A stretch of 64,000 nucleotides of DNA from Eubacteriaceae bacterium. GTDB lineage: Bacteria > Bacillota > Clostridia > Eubacteriales > Anaerofustaceae. Position numbers and translations under genes: made by a program. The stretch spans positions 1-64,000 of the forward strand of contig WRIY01000010.1 in NCBI GenBank assembly GCA_009782515.1. Reading direction: 5' to 3'. Under the pieces are notes generated by a model, which was given only the letters and a program-made list of their open reading frames with translations, was not told the origin of the DNA and searched no databases. Of this stretch, positions 44,967-54,442 are shown in pieces (the first letter of the stretch is position 1; each line of letters starts with the position of its first letter).

Positions 44967-45905
44967 TTACAGCTCATTCTCAGAAGATGCTTCCCTTAGC
45001 GAACACGCAATAGTTGCCTTTGCATTTGCATAAAAAGCTTCTAACGGCTGATATTCAAGCAGTGTTTCGCTTGCATAGCGCTTATAGAATCTGTCAAGCA
45101 TCTCATCTTCGCCAAGGCCGTCTTTGCCCATTTGAGCAATAAAGCTATGGCACTGTTTATTGTTGCTTAAGCATCTGTCAAAAAAGCCATTTGAAACAGC
45201 ATCGCTTACAATGCCGGTGTGCGGCAGTGACAATTGATCATATTGAACGCTTTGCAGCTTCTGAATAGAATTTATTGTGTCTATGTATCCGCTAAGATAG
45301 CACGGGTAGATGCTGCTGTCAGGCATGAGAACACCAGGCGTTTCATTTATGATAAGCAGGCCTAGCTCTCCCACAAAAAAACTTAATGCGTCTCTTGTAT
45401 GCCCCGGTGTTTCAAGCACTGCAACAGTAGCCCCTCCCAAAGCTGTTTCATCGCCCTCTCTTAATACAATGTCTGCTTTAAAGATATCATCATCGTACAA
45501 ATAGTCGATCTTAGCATTATTTGCTTGTGCAGCTACAATAGACAGCTCCCTTATTACCCTTCGGGGCGTATCCTTGAGGAGCACAGCTGCGCCTGCTTCT
45601 GAGGCTGCCACTTTGGCATTCGGCCATTCTCTTTTGAAATACGGAAGAGCGCCAATATGGTCATAGTGGGTGTGAGTGAGGAAAATATAGTCAAGAGTTC
45701 TGCCGTTTAGGGCATTTTTCGCCATTTCTATGGTCTCTTCTGCGCAAAACTGCATGCCACAGTCAAATACAGCTGTATAGCGGCTGCCAATAAGCAGGTT
45801 GCAGTCACTTGAATTATGCGCAATACAATTAAAATATCTTTGCACTGTTTTTTTAGCAATTGCATTCGCACTCAATCGATGCATTTTTGCCATGCTTGCC
45901 GGCAT
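44967..45905 (-). CDS. MBL-fold metallo-hydrolase
   Basis: 312 residues. Metal-binding HTHYDHIG (HxHxDH), then TPGHTRDALSF and PHTGIV are the metallo-beta-lactamase motifs. Broad-purpose hydrolase family (thioesters, lactones, nucleic acids); specificity unknown. Transcribed alone. Confidence 0.85.
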   Translation of the reverse strand: MPASMAKMHRLSANAIAKKTVQRYFNCIAHNSSDCNLLIGSRYTAVFDCGMQFCAEETIEMAKNALNGRTLDYIFLTHTHYDHIGALPYFKREWPNAKVAASEAGAAVLLKDTPRRVIRELSIVAAQANNAKIDYLYDDDIFKADIVLREGDETALGGATVAVLETPGHTRDALSFFVGELGLLIINETPGVLMPDSSIYPCYLSGYIDTINSIQKLQSVQYDQLSLPHTGIVSDAVSNGFFDRCLSNNKQCHSFIAQMGKDGLGEDEMLDRFYKRYASETLLEYQPLEAFYANAKATIACSLREASSENEL

Positions 45906-46130
45906 CGATGCCCTGATATTAATATAAATATAAGCGAACGCAAACCTTCCTTTTGATTATCATTTTAAATATTTCAAAATGTATATGTTCTATGATTGTG
46001 ATTGTACTGTATGAGCAGATAAAACGCAACGGCACAAGCAAGCCCTGCTTTGGGCAGGCATTATCAATTTTTTACTGTTATTTCAGCAAAGCCAAGTGAT
46101 GGCAACTGCAGCCATATCGCATAATGCACA

Positions 46131-46163
46131 AACCCCCTTCGCAAAGCGACATGCAAGGGGGTT
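46131..46163 (-). terminator. Terminator of the importer operon
   Basis: Nine-base perfect stem AACCCCCTT/AAGGGGGTT downstream of the last gene; the minus-strand tail is TTTGTG, so it is U-poor. Confidence 0.6.
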
Positions 46164-46192
46164 ATAGCTGCTTAAGAGGCATGTACTATTGG

Positions 46193-47263
46193 CTAGCTGG
46201 CCTGGCCGTTGAGAGTATTTTGGATCTCTTCCGGAGAGATATCATAGTTGTACCAATAGCTGAAGAAATCCTGTACAACCGTTTCCATATTGTATTCGCT
46301 AAAGAGCTCAGGGTACATTTTGGTGCCCAGCCATAATGGAAGCATGCTTCCTTCACCGCTTCTGACGCTCCATAAGTAAACGCCAAACGGATATACATAA
46401 ACATCTCCATTCGCTATAGCCTCAACTGTAGCGAGCGCCGGATCCGCGAGTATTGCGTCTCTGCCAGCCTGGCTTCCAGTTACTATGAATTTTGGGTTCC
46501 ATGCAACAATTTGCTCTGCATCTACTGTAAGGCTGTTGCTTCCGGCTTGTGGCGTATAGTCTTTGGCTACATTTATGCCGCCGGCGGCTTCTATATATGA
46601 GTTGCATATGTCATTGCCATTGATGGTTGTAAACGCATCAGCTGAGTAAAAGAGCGATAAAAATGTTGCTTTGTCTGCAACGCCTGCGGTAAGCTGGCTG
46701 CTTCTGTTTATATTGCCGTTGTAATATTCAACAAATTCCTTGGCGCGCTCATATTCCATATCGCCTAAAATCTCGCCTATAATCAGGAAAGCATTGCTCA
46801 TGCCTTCAACAGTTCCTATATTGTTAATTGGCACAAAAGCTATATTTGCAGCTTTTAGCTGAACTAACTGTTCATCATCAAAAATACTGGCCGGGCCATA
46901 GCATACTTGGGCCCCCGAAGCAATTAAATCCTCAAGTGCTGACGAGTTGTAGTTATTAGGGTTGCTCTCAGTATAGTCCGGAAATACCTGCTTGAAATAA
47001 TCGCTTACGTTATTTGTCGCGGCAGCAACAATTTTGCCGCCTCCTGCAGTAAGCATTTCTGTCATTTGCGCAAATGCCCCTATAAGTGGCGCAGCCTTGT
47101 CGACAGTAGCAGGGATTTCAACTTCGGTGCCGTCATCTCCCTTTACTATGCGTGTTTCAGCTTGTATATCTGGCGTTTGGGCATTGCTGTTATTGCTGCT
47201 GCCGCAGCTGGCTATTGCCGGCAAAGCTGTAAGCAGCAGGAGTATCGAAATCATTTTCTTCAT
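46193..47263 (-). CDS. Substrate-binding lipoprotein of a BtuCD-type ABC importer
   Basis: 356 residues. Signal peptide with lipobox AIASC, then a type III (BtuF/FepB-like) binding protein: TEVEIPATVDKAAPL...MLTAGGGKIVAAAT. A helical linker joins two lobes, and the end is long. Last gene of the operon headed by the riboswitch. Family substrates are siderophores, haem, cobalamin and, in Haemophilus MolA, molybdate or tungstate; the riboswitch points to the latter. Confidence 0.82.
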   Translation of the reverse strand: MKKMISILLLLTALPAIASCGSSNNSNAQTPDIQAETRIVKGDDGTEVEIPATVDKAAPLIGAFAQMTEMLTAGGGKIVAAATNNVSDYFKQVFPDYTESNPNNYNSSALEDLIASGAQVCYGPASIFDDEQLVQLKAANIAFVPINNIGTVEGMSNAFLIIGEILGDMEYERAKEFVEYYNGNINRSSQLTAGVADKATFLSLFYSADAFTTINGNDICNSYIEAAGGINVAKDYTPQAGSNSLTVDAEQIVAWNPKFIVTGSQAGRDAILADPALATVEAIANGDVYVYPFGVYLWSVRSGEGSMLPLWLGTKMYPELFSEYNMETVVQDFFSYWYNYDISPEEIQNTLNGQAS

Positions 47264-47290
47264 TTGTCTACATCCTTCTATTGTTTTAAA

Positions 47291-48079
47291 TTATTCCTGG
47301 CTGTTAATTATTGGCCTGCACAGGCGCAGCTCGTATTCCTTATATCGCGCATCCAGCACTGCTACATCGATATCGTATGCTTCGCGCATGTTCTTTTCTG
47401 TTATTACCTCATTAGCAGCCCCCGAAATGTATTTGCTTTGCTTTATAATGAGCGAGACATCGGCGTTGCACTGAAAGACTTGATCAGGCTGGTGGGTTGT
47501 CATTATGATGCCTAGGCCTTGCTCTGCAAGCATGCAAACAGTGTTTAAGACGCGCGCCTGGTTGCCAAAGTCCAAGTTGCTGGTTGGCTCGTCCATGATA
47601 AGGAAGGAAGACTGCTGGGCAAGCGCACGTGCAATAAGCACCATTTGGCGCTCCCCTCCCGAAACTTCGGTATACACTCTTTCGGACAGGTGGCTGATGC
47701 CGAGCCTTTCAAGACAGCTTGCAGCCTCGTTATAATCTTTCACTCCAGGTTGGCTAAACATGCCAAGATTGGTTGTTCTCCCCATAACAACAACATCAAG
47801 CACGCTGAATGAGAAGGGAGGGGTATGCGCTTGGGGAACATATGCTATGATCTTGGCATACTCAGAGGCTGTCAGCTCCCGAGTGTTTCGCCCATCTACT
47901 GAAATGCTGCCTCCCATCAGTGGAATGAGCCCAAGAATGCATTTGAACAATGTAGTTTTGCCAACGCCGTTTGGGCCGAGCAGGCAAAATATCTCACCTG
48001 AAGAGACTGCTGCAGAAAAGCCATCGACAATAATCTTGCCTTTATAGCCGCATGAGACATTATTCATTTCAAGTATCAT
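47291..48079 (-). CDS. ABC importer ATPase (BtuD/MolC-type)
   Basis: 262 residues. Walker A GPNGVGKTT, Q-loop VPQ, signature VSGGERQMVLIARAL, Walker B LIMDEPTSNLD and H-loop TTHQ all intact. Supplies energy for the FecCD-type permease, whose start it overlaps (48076-48079). Confidence 0.93.
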   Translation of the reverse strand: MILEMNNVSCGYKGKIIVDGFSAAVSSGEIFCLLGPNGVGKTTLFKCILGLIPLMGGSISVDGRNTRELTASEYAKIIAYVPQAHTPPFSFSVLDVVVMGRTTNLGMFSQPGVKDYNEAASCLERLGISHLSERVYTEVSGGERQMVLIARALAQQSSFLIMDEPTSNLDFGNQARVLNTVCMLAEQGLGIIMTTHQPDQVFQCNADVSLIIKQSKYISGAANEVITEKNMREAYDIDVAVLDARYKEYELRLCRPIINSQE

Positions 48080-49167
48080 GCCCAGTCGCTCCTGCCTTTT
48101 AGCAGCATGTATATGAAGAGTGGCGCGCCAATCAGCGAGGTTACAACGCCAACAGGCAGTTCGCCCGGGATAATTGCACGGCAGAAATTGTCAACAACCA
48201 ACATAAAAATCCCGCCGCTTAGCATCGCTGTCGGAAGAAGCGATCTGTAATTTGGGCCAACCATAAGCCGGGTAATATGCGGCATAATAAGGCCAACCCA
48301 TTCAATGCTTCCGCACAGGCATACTGATGCAGCAGTCAGCAATGTTGAGCATGCGATTATGATATAGCGCATTTGTGCTGTGTTAATGCCCATGGCCTTC
48401 GCTTCCTCTTCGCCAAAGCTCAGCACATTTATCCGCCATCTCATAGCGAGCAGCGGAAGCGATCCCGTGATAAGGGCTATGAGCATTATTTTTACGTTCC
48501 GGATGCTCCCGCTTTTCGCAAAGCTGCCCATTAGCCAGAATGTTATCTCAGGAAGCTTGTTGTCAGAGTCGGCAACATACTTCGCCAGTGACGTCAATGC
48601 GCGAAAGATTGAGCTGACAACTACACCTGCAAGGACCATAACAAGCATTACGCTGTTTCCCTTCCCAATAACTTTGGCAAGCGCAATAACAAGCAATATT
48701 GCCCCTACTCCAAATAGGAAGGCTAGAATTGTTACCTGCACAGAAGGCAGACCCATCAGAATGCCTAGAGCCGCACCTGCTCCCGCAGCGCTTGATACGC
48801 CTAAAATATCAGGTGAAACCATCGGGTTTCTAAATAGGCCCTGGTAGGCTGCTCCTGATGCAGCGAGCGCTGAACCTATCATTATCGTGAGCAGAATTCT
48901 TGGAATGCGTATTACAAACAGCACAAGATCCGCTTCCCTATTTGCCTCTGAAACACCCTTGCCAGAGATTCGTTGAGCGAATATTTCAATAATTTGCCTG
49001 ATAGGCACGCCATAGCGGCCTATTGTCAGCGAAACTGCTATTGTTCCTATAAGGGCCAGAAAAAGCGCAAATAATATTAGGCGCTCCTTTCGCGCGCTTT
49101 TCAAAAAAGGCTGCATTGCTGCACTGCTGCCATCAGCTTGGCTGTCTTTTAATCCTGCTGTATCCAT
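48076..49167 (-). CDS. FecCD/BtuC-type ABC permease
   Basis: 363 residues, about ten membrane helices. GVSEANREADLVLFVIRIPRIL, AASGAAYQGLFRNPMVSPDILGVSSAAGAGAALG and GSIEWVGLIMPHITRLMVGPNYRSLLP are the family's conserved blocks. Forms a homodimer with the ATPase. Same fold as MolB, the molybdate/tungstate permease of Haemophilus. Confidence 0.93.
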   Translation of the reverse strand: MDTAGLKDSQADGSSAAMQPFLKSARKERLILFALFLALIGTIAVSLTIGRYGVPIRQIIEIFAQRISGKGVSEANREADLVLFVIRIPRILLTIMIGSALAASGAAYQGLFRNPMVSPDILGVSSAAGAGAALGILMGLPSVQVTILAFLFGVGAILLVIALAKVIGKGNSVMLVMVLAGVVVSSIFRALTSLAKYVADSDNKLPEITFWLMGSFAKSGSIRNVKIMLIALITGSLPLLAMRWRINVLSFGEEEAKAMGINTAQMRYIIIACSTLLTAASVCLCGSIEWVGLIMPHITRLMVGPNYRSLLPTAMLSGGIFMLVVDNFCRAIIPGELPVGVVTSLIGAPLFIYMLLKGRSDWA

Positions 49168-49197
49168 TTATGCGCTCCTTAGTTGCCTTCTTTGAAA

Positions 49198-50034
49198 TTA
49201 GCCTTCGATCGCTATAGGCTCAAACCAAATGACGTAGCTTCTTGTTTCTTTTCTAAAAGTTACAGTGCCGTCGCCATTTTCTGAGAGCATTGGTTCAAGG
49301 TTCTTCTTAAAAACAGGCAAGTATTGATCGTGAAAAGGCCTAATTTGCCTAAGCCAGGCATAAGCCTCATCATGGCTTCTGAAATCTTTTGTAAAGCCGT
49401 CTCTGACGATGCGAATATTCGGATCAAAGCCCATATCATAAACCATGTTCCATGTCGTGTTGTAACCTACGCGGCGATCTTCAAAGCGCCCGGGCATGCT
49501 CGTTTCGCCTTCTCCTGAAGTTCCTGCAAACATTTCATCTTGAATTGAAGGTATGTTTTGCGCATTTGCCCAAGCAATAAGCACAATGTACTTGTTTGCA
49601 AAAGCGTTAAGCTTCATCACATCCTGCATTCCCACGCTTCGGGAAGCAATGACGATGTCATGCTTTTGTATTGGGCCGCCTAATTGAGCGTCGTTCCAGT
49701 CCATGAGGATGGGATTGACATTCGTGAGCCCTCGAGCTTTTGCATTGGATGTACAGTAGGCAAGCATTTTCGGAAACATATCAAGCGCGGTAACGCTTTT
49801 GGCGCGCTCGGCCATAATGCATGTGACCCGGCCCGGCCCGCAGCCAATATCAAGCACCGTGTCGTCAGAGCTTGTATCAAAGCAGTTAAGCTGGTTGTAA
49901 GTGTAGGTTCGCTCCATTTCAGCCATCATATGATACATATCGGCAGAATTGTCCCAGTTGTAGTCAGGAGCCGGGCTTGGCATAGGAGGCCTGTTAATGC
50001 TTTGCAGCGCTTCCCAGTTAATAATCGGTTTCAT
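49198..50034 (-). CDS. SAM-dependent methyltransferase inside the importer operon
   Basis: 278 residues. SAM motif LDIGCGPGRV at 61-70 and SVTALDMFPKMLAYC. The second half (SRSVGMQDVMKLNAF, RPFHDQYLPVFKKNLEPM) is unknown to me. The ATG at 50034 follows AAAGGGGAAAA; a longer frame to 50115 has no site. Its position between the ModA-like and permease genes suggests a task in metal acquisition, for example making or changing a ligand, by inference. Same length as the methyltransferase at 16074. Confidence 0.75.
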   Translation of the reverse strand: MKPIINWEALQSINRPPMPSPAPDYNWDNSADMYHMMAEMERTYTYNQLNCFDTSSDDTVLDIGCGPGRVTCIMAERAKSVTALDMFPKMLAYCTSNAKARGLTNVNPILMDWNDAQLGGPIQKHDIVIASRSVGMQDVMKLNAFANKYIVLIAWANAQNIPSIQDEMFAGTSGEGETSMPGRFEDRRVGYNTTWNMVYDMGFDPNIRIVRDGFTKDFRSHDEAYAWLRQIRPFHDQYLPVFKKNLEPMLSENGDGTVTFRKETRSYVIWFEPIAIEG

Positions 50035-50126
50035 TTTTCCCCTTTCTTTTTTCAAATCATTCGCATTCTGCTTTTTAAACATGCGCTTAAAGCAAATGCG
50101 GTTATGGCAGATCATCTGATATTGGC

Positions 50127-50903
50127 TTAGCGCAAAAGAAAGCCGGCAGCTTCTTTGTCTATTTCCAAAAACATTCTCACGTACTCTTCTGCAGCTTCTT
50201 TATGGACAGAGCTGTTCATAATTGCCAAGCCATGCGAGATCGGTGTTGCGACAACAGTATTATTTTCGTCAACTGCGAAGCATGCTTTGGCATAAATGCT
50301 TGCAAGGCTGGGACTGGATAGATCCATAACTTCAGGCAGCTCGGCAAAGTTGGCCCCTGATGATTTGGCTCCGGAGTAATAATAGATCGAGTACTGTGCA
50401 TCTTGCGCTAACGCCGGATCAGGGTCTTTTTGCATGCCAATGTGGCCGGGGTGGTTCATAAGCTTATCGGTAAGGCCCGGCTTATACTCATCAGCAAGAA
50501 GAATTGCCATAACAGCGCGATAGCCACCGGGATCGCCGTATGGGTTGCTATGCTTAAAAGTTGCATTTGGGCTAAGAAGCTTTTCTTCCCAATTCTCGCT
50601 GGTAATCCCCTCACCGGCAACTACCATTTTATTGCCTGCCCAAACAGTGCAGCTATTCGCATATTGCGGAACAAGCATTGAGCGTATGATCGTGTCATCT
50701 GCTGAAATAAGCACATCGCAATCCTCTCCTGCAATGCATTTTCTAATTAAATCGACTGAACCGCCCGGTGTAGCAATAGCTGGCAGATCAGGGTACAGCG
50801 CATTCCATTTTTCCTCAAGCCCTTTTACCAGCGCATAAGAAACGCCGGCACAAAATATTTTGAGGCTATCAGCGCCATTGGTTAGGCTTTGGCTGTTGTC
50901 CAT
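50127..50903 (-). CDS. ModA/WtpA-like oxyanion-binding protein without signal peptide
   Basis: 258 residues. KIFCAGVSYALVKGLEEKW, GGSVDLIRKCIAGEDCDVLISADDTIIRSML, GNKMVVAGEG and NPYGDPGGYRAVMAILLADE match the type II molybdate/tungstate-binding fold of WtpA/ModA. The ATG follows AAGGAGAAAAAT directly, and the N-terminus MDNSQSLTNGADSLK is neither hydrophobic nor a lipobox. It should therefore stay in the cytoplasm, unusual for the family. First gene of the operon after the riboswitch terminator. Confidence 0.75.
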   Translation of the reverse strand: MDNSQSLTNGADSLKIFCAGVSYALVKGLEEKWNALYPDLPAIATPGGSVDLIRKCIAGEDCDVLISADDTIIRSMLVPQYANSCTVWAGNKMVVAGEGITSENWEEKLLSPNATFKHSNPYGDPGGYRAVMAILLADEYKPGLTDKLMNHPGHIGMQKDPDPALAQDAQYSIYYYSGAKSSGANFAELPEVMDLSSPSLASIYAKACFAVDENNTVVATPISHGLAIMNSSVHKEAAEEYVRMFLEIDKEAAGFLLR

Positions 50904-50945
50904 ATTTTTCTCCTTGGCGTGCGTATAATAGGTTTCATTGCATAC

Positions 50946-50978
50946 AAAAAGCAGGCAGCGGTAGAGAAAGCTGCCTGC
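50946..50978 (-). terminator. Terminator of the riboswitch expression platform
   Basis: Perfect nine-base stem GCAGGCAGC/GCTGCCTGC, ten-base loop, five T, 43 bases before the ModA-like ATG and after the aptamer. This is the normal layout of a riboswitch that stops transcription. Confidence 0.85.
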
Positions 50979-51018
50979 ATAAAAATAGCAAGTAATGCCA
51001 TTAATCTACAAAAAGCTT

Positions 51019-51157
51019 TGTCTCCTTTTCAATGCGGAAGGCTGAGATGTTTCCATACACAACCCTTTGGACAAGCTTGCTATAAGCAGCCATGTCCCGG
51101 CCAAAAACACGTAGGCAGATTCGCCCTTAGCGAAATTGGCTCGGAAACGCATACAAT
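51019..51157 (-). promoter_or_regulatory. Probable molybdenum/tungsten-cofactor (Moco-type) riboswitch aptamer
   Basis: Minus strand: TTCCGAGCC near the 5' end, then a hairpin ATTTCGC/GCGAAT, CTGCCTACGTG, GGCCGGGACATGGCT and GCTTATAGCAAGC. The ends pair: ATGCG (51148-51152 as CGCAT on the plus strand) with CGCAT (51032-51036) and GTTTCC with GGAAAC. CCGAGCC, GCCUACGUG and the GGCCGGG block are what I recall of the Moco RNA. The presence of a middle hairpin would fit the Moco rather than the Tuco variant. It controls the importer operon, lowering uptake when cofactor is plentiful. Confidence 0.7.
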
Positions 51158-51444
51158 TTGTTGTTGTTTGAAGTATATTGGATGCTGCAGATACTTGTCA
51201 AGTGGGAAATTTTGCGAAGCAAAACCTTATGGTTAAGTAATTTATTTAATTGGCAATTATTTCTTATGCATTTTGAATATCTAGCGTCGGTGCAACTTTT
51301 GCCAACCGCCCTAAATTCTTCAAAATGCGGCCAATTTGCTAGCTTTGCCATCAATACCCGGACCAGCTTGATAGATTTATATCGCTGGTTTATAATCTGT
51401 GCAGCAAATGATATATGCTAACAAGTTTAGGTTTAGAAGGCGTT

Positions 51445-51924
51445 ATGAAAAATGTAAGTGATAAAAACAAAGAATTGATTCTTGAGTATTTAGATATAGC
51501 AGAGAATGACTCAGAAAACGGGGAGCGCTTTTCGAAGCTTCTGAGCGAGGAGTGCATTTGGAATTTAATGCCGCCCGGGATTTCTATAATTGGCGGTGAA
51601 TCAGTCAGAAAGTTTTGCGAATTTGCAATGGGCTCTAGAAAACACGAAGCCGACAGCAATGTAAAAGCAATTATTGACAACTGGTTTGCTGACGGCGATG
51701 ATTTCTGTGTTGAGTACTATCATGCAGCGGTTTTGCCATTCCTTAACATTACAGTAATAGAAAACGTGTGCTTAGTATGCAAGATGGAGGATGGCAAGTT
51801 TAAGTCAGTGAATGAATACATCGATACAAGCGCCAGCAAGCTTATATGGCTTGGCCTTAAAATGCTGCCAATTATTACAGCTTTCAAAGGGATCAAATCA
51901 CGCAAAAGCTTAGCAAAGCGCTAA
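51445..51924 (+). CDS. SnoaL-like (NTF2-fold) protein
   Basis: 159 residues in the cone-shaped alpha/beta NTF2-like fold: ILEYLDIAEN..., LMPPGISIIGGESVRKFCEF, ADGDDFCVEYYHAAV, KFKSVNEYIDTS. Family members are enzymes or ligand-binding proteins of diverse roles. AGAAGG six bases upstream supports ATG 51445; the frame is open to 51415. Confidence 0.6.
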   Translation: MKNVSDKNKELILEYLDIAENDSENGERFSKLLSEECIWNLMPPGISIIGGESVRKFCEFAMGSRKHEADSNVKAIIDNWFADGDDFCVEYYHAAVLPFLNITVIENVCLVCKMEDGKFKSVNEYIDTSASKLIWLGLKMLPIITAFKGIKSRKSLAKR

Positions 51925-51969
51925 GGGCGTTTGCATCCCCGGATTTGCTTCATTATAAAGCATGCTGGC

Positions 51970-53172
51970 CTACTCATACTGCCAATTCGATGCGCTGTAA
52001 GGCGCATGTGCAAGCAAGGCGCCTGACTGTGGATCGAAAATGCACAGCAGATAGCCTGATTCCGAGCCATATGCTATATGCTCAACTACAGCAACCATTC
52101 CGCCTATAGTATGGGCTGCAATAAACATGTCGGTGCCTTCATGGGCCAAAAAAACCAAGCTGGTTTCCTGCCCGCCAGAATCCAAAGCGACAAGCGCGCA
52201 CTCATAATCCAGCATGCTGTCTGCGTGGTTTTCAAGCTTCGTTCTCTTAAGGCCAAAAAGCATGCCATTTGCGCTTATAAGCTGGTAGATATCCGTGTTT
52301 ATGCCAATAGTTCGCTTATCGCTGCCGTCAGGCCTCATTCTGTTAAGCGATCTGCTGTTTTGGCTTTCAAGGTAGTAAACATAGCTGCCGCATGTTTGGA
52401 ACCTGCTATAGCCATTCTCAATCAGATTTTTTTCAGCCTCGTTGCCAGGCTTCACTTGCTCCCATCTGTCAAATGTGGCAAATTCAGCCCTGCTAACAAG
52501 TGTTACTTCATTATTAGCCCCAATTAAGGCAAAACCGTGCCCGTCATGGCCAAAAGCGCTGCTTACAACTTCAAATGCGACTTGGCCTTCTGATGTATCA
52601 TACCAATGCACTCTCGTGCTGAGCTCATAAAACAGATCATCACCGCTATATATCGTGCTGGCTTCTCCTGTTTCAAGGTCAAGCGCTTCAAGAATGCACC
52701 TTCCGTCCTGCGGCATATATAATAGGCAGTTGCTTTGGCTGTTGTACCAGGGCTCTGAATAAAGGCCACCGCTATGCTCTTGCACCAGGAGAGTCTCGAT
52801 GCCAAGGCTTTGAATGCTGATCTTATATGTCACCAGAAAAGCGCTGTATACAGCATTTGCATACAGGTGGTGTTCTGTTATGCCGCAATATGATATTTGT
52901 TTTAGGCTTGATTCATGAAATGCAATAGGAATTGGAATCAGTTTTTGGGACGACAGATCGCCAAGGCTTGCACGGGTGTTGCCAAAAAAGAAATAATCAG
53001 GCGTTTTAGCATACGTATATGAGCAAAAGTAGCCCTGCATTATCCTCGGAGCTGACAGCAAAGGCTCAACAGAGCCTGCCTTTATATCGATGCCATAAGC
53101 GTCGCACCCGATTGCAAACAGTGTTAACGCAAGCAGAATTAATAGCAATGAGCATCCAGCGCGCTTTCTCAC
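51970..53172 (-). CDS. Lipoprotein with probable beta-propeller
   Basis: 400 residues. Signal peptide with lipobox AIGC (residue 23). The rest contains repeated short beta motifs (NSQSNCLLYMPQDGRCI, GSYVYYLESQNSRSLNRMRPDGSDKR, NGMLFGLKRTK) typical of propellers of the DUF5050 type. Function unknown; extracytoplasmic. No partner gene. Confidence 0.6.
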   Translation of the reverse strand: MRKRAGCSLLLILLALTLFAIGCDAYGIDIKAGSVEPLLSAPRIMQGYFCSYTYAKTPDYFFFGNTRASLGDLSSQKLIPIPIAFHESSLKQISYCGITEHHLYANAVYSAFLVTYKISIQSLGIETLLVQEHSGGLYSEPWYNSQSNCLLYMPQDGRCILEALDLETGEASTIYSGDDLFYELSTRVHWYDTSEGQVAFEVVSSAFGHDGHGFALIGANNEVTLVSRAEFATFDRWEQVKPGNEAEKNLIENGYSRFQTCGSYVYYLESQNSRSLNRMRPDGSDKRTIGINTDIYQLISANGMLFGLKRTKLENHADSMLDYECALVALDSGGQETSLVFLAHEGTDMFIAAHTIGGMVAVVEHIAYGSESGYLLCIFDPQSGALLAHAPYSASNWQYE

Positions 53173-53418
53173 AACTAACCCCCATTCATAGCCACTATTT
53201 CTTGCTGTAAAGCATATGCTTTGCTATAGTATAGCGCAAACTGCCTCAAAATTACAAAATATTGCAACGATAGCAAATAAAAGCTAATGCTTGTCTTTGG
53301 CTGTGCTATTATATGCCCAAAGCGAATGTATATTGCCCAAAGCTATACAATATTTTTCTCATTCGCAGATCGGTGCTTATGGCTTTGCTAAGAAGTACAA
53401 TAGCCTAAAAAACTCGAA

Positions 53419-53442
53419 TAAAAAAGGCACTCATGGAGTGCC
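53419..53442 (-). terminator. Terminator of the SPFH gene pair
   Basis: GGCACTC-ATG-GAGTGCC hairpin; on the minus strand it is followed by seven T, 23 bases after the second SPFH gene. Confidence 0.85.
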
Positions 53443-53465
53443 GGGAAATAAATATAAAATATTTC

Positions 53466-54431
53466 TTACCTTCTTCTCTGCCTTGACGCTGCTGAAGGGG
53501 CGTCATCCTGTTCAGCCGGCACAGGAAGCATTACTTGCGTGTTTGGCGCAAGCAAGTGCAGGGGTATGTTGTTAGTTACAATTTTATTGACTTCAAGCAG
53601 CTCAAAGAGCGCCTGGCATACGTCAGGATCTGCCGAGATCTGCTCCAGCATTTCGCCTACAATGCTTGGGCGAATTGCAGCAGCCTTGCCGAAATCAATA
53701 GCTGCTTCCTTTTCAGCTGTGTTGGTAATAACGCTCACCTGGTTAGCGCCTTCCTGCATGATAGCCGAAGTAAATTGGCGAAGCCGGTTTACTACCTTGT
53801 TTTGTATCTGGTTTATCATGTCTCGGTCAAGGAACTGGACCTTTCGGATATAGCATGAGCCTAGCCTGTAGCCCCATTCCTGTGACTTATCTGAAACTTC
53901 CTGGCGCACTATCCTGCTCATGGCATGGCGATCGCTCATCATGCTGTCAAGCGGCAGGTTTGACAGGCAGCGCACGGTTGAGTTTCCAACGTTGGCTGCC
54001 AGCGAGCCTCGAGGGTCAGTGTTTCTAAAAATATAGGCTATGGGGTCGTTGATGTACATTTCATACCATAAGCCAACACCCATCGGCGCGCCTTCTTCCG
54101 AGTTGACAGGCTGGCTTCTCAAGTAGTGCTGATCGAAGCGCATATCAACTTTATGCTGTTTGCCGAGCCAGTTGACGAATAGGGCTTTATAGCCGAGCTC
54201 TTTCCAGAGAAAATGCAAGCCAGCCTCTTCTATAACTCCTATAACATTGCCAAAGAGGACATATACCACTGCTTCCCTCTCCTGTACAATTGCATACACT
54301 CCAAACATTTTCCCGAGCCAGCTAAGGGCTTTGGCCGAAGCTGCCGCTGCAGCAAACCCAAAGGCCGATAAGGCAATCTCCCCAAATGGAAATCCCATTG
54401 ATGATAGCGCAGACAAAAATTCAGCAATCAT
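53466..54431 (-). CDS. SPFH/band-7 domain membrane protein 2
   Basis: 321 residues. One N-terminal membrane segment, then VQEREAVVYVLFGNVIGVIEEAGLHFLW (SPFH entry), DMRFDQHYLRSQPVNSEEGAP and a C-terminal helical region (ITNTAEKEAAIDFGKAAAI). Probably forms a hetero-oligomer with the other SPFH protein, by analogy with HflK/HflC and flotillins, organising membrane microdomains. 11 bases after the first. Confidence 0.78.
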   Translation of the reverse strand: MIAEFLSALSSMGFPFGEIALSAFGFAAAAASAKALSWLGKMFGVYAIVQEREAVVYVLFGNVIGVIEEAGLHFLWKELGYKALFVNWLGKQHKVDMRFDQHYLRSQPVNSEEGAPMGVGLWYEMYINDPIAYIFRNTDPRGSLAANVGNSTVRCLSNLPLDSMMSDRHAMSRIVRQEVSDKSQEWGYRLGSCYIRKVQFLDRDMINQIQNKVVNRLRQFTSAIMQEGANQVSVITNTAEKEAAIDFGKAAAIRPSIVGEMLEQISADPDVCQALFELLEVNKIVTNNIPLHLLAPNTQVMLPVPAEQDDAPSAASRQRRR

Positions 54432-54442
54432 AAAGCGCCTCC

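Noticed and set aside
44774-44977. Small membrane protein overlapping the MBL stop codon
   Set aside because: No ribosome site and no homology; kept only as a remark.
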